A stretch of DNA of 64,000 nucleotides, from positions 1,941,501-2,005,500 of the forward strand of contig NC_087390.1 in the NCBI RefSeq assembly GCF_963675165.1, given 5' to 3'. The first letter of the stretch is position 1; each line of letters starts with the position of its first letter. The notes under the pieces are model-generated. The model was given only the letters and a program-made list of their open reading frames with translations, had not been told where the DNA came from and searched no databases. This document shows, one piece after another, positions 63,812-64,000 of this stretch. This DNA comes from Halichondria panicea. Taxonomy: Eukaryota; Porifera; Demospongiae; Suberitida; Halichondriidae. The position numbers and the translations under genes were made by a program.

Positions 63812-64000
63812 GGTGGTGGTCTATAATTATGATCAGTATACCGTACGGGTAGAAAATTTCGAGGGTTTAAAATTTCGTGCAATTCAATATTTTGTCTTAT
63901 TTGGAAAATTTCGCGGGTAGTAAATTTCGTGGAAGTTAAATTAAGAGGGTGTGGCATTTATCTCGCGTGAGATACATGCAGTAGACAGCAGTCGAGTACA
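63812..64000. other. Right edge of window
   Basis: Contains the end of the transporter fragment and part of a GTACGGGTAGAAAATTTCG-type repeat related to the ACCGTATAGC MITEs. No gene seen. Confidence 0.45.

Overview
The window is animal nuclear DNA: split genes with GT-AG introns, metazoan receptor tyrosine kinases, a metazoan-type chitin synthase, and many small inverted-repeat (MITE-like) elements in AT-rich DNA. Short introns, gene spacings of a few hundred bases, an expanded tyrosine kinase cluster and a chitin synthase carrying SAM domains point to a sponge, most likely a demosponge. That assignment is inference; no marker gene is present. Exon models were built by hand from splice signals and reading-frame phase. 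For most genes the summed exon lengths give an exact open frame.

1-19500: a cluster of three receptor tyrosine kinases whose ectodomain (glycine-rich domain plus small EGF-like module) looks colinear with vertebrate ALK/LTK. Gene 1 (minus, 3' end beyond the left edge) and gene 2 (plus) are head to head, with a decayed copy between them. Gene 3 (plus) follows an intronless enolase-superfamily enzyme. The glycine-rich exon is nearly the same in all three, while later exons, transmembrane segment and cytoplasmic tail of gene 3 differ.

20000-44200: an NFX1-type zinc-finger/R3H regulator with a 1.26-kb fold-back transposon in one intron; two small orphan genes; DTWD1 (tRNA acp3U modification); an OXSR1/STK39 (SPAK/OSR1) kinase; a RING/TRAF-type zinc-finger gene whose splicing frame leads into an RRM; and a histidine phosphatase.

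44200-55000: two tandem histidine phosphatase paralogues on the minus strand, a full-length chitin synthase with two SAM domains between its catalytic core and last membrane segments, and a secreted protein I do not recognise.

55000-64000: sparse and repeat-rich. It holds a death-domain relic, an intronless SLC15/POT-like transporter with a decayed copy upstream and a fragment downstream, an intronless type II membrane glycosyltransferase-like gene, and several hairpin elements. One 738-bp long-TIR element has a 9-bp target duplication inside the transporter fragment.

The most notable content is the ALK/LTK-like receptor cluster: two or three intact receptors, a dead copy, a duplicated leader exon, apparent homogenisation of the ligand-binding exon and divergent signalling tails.
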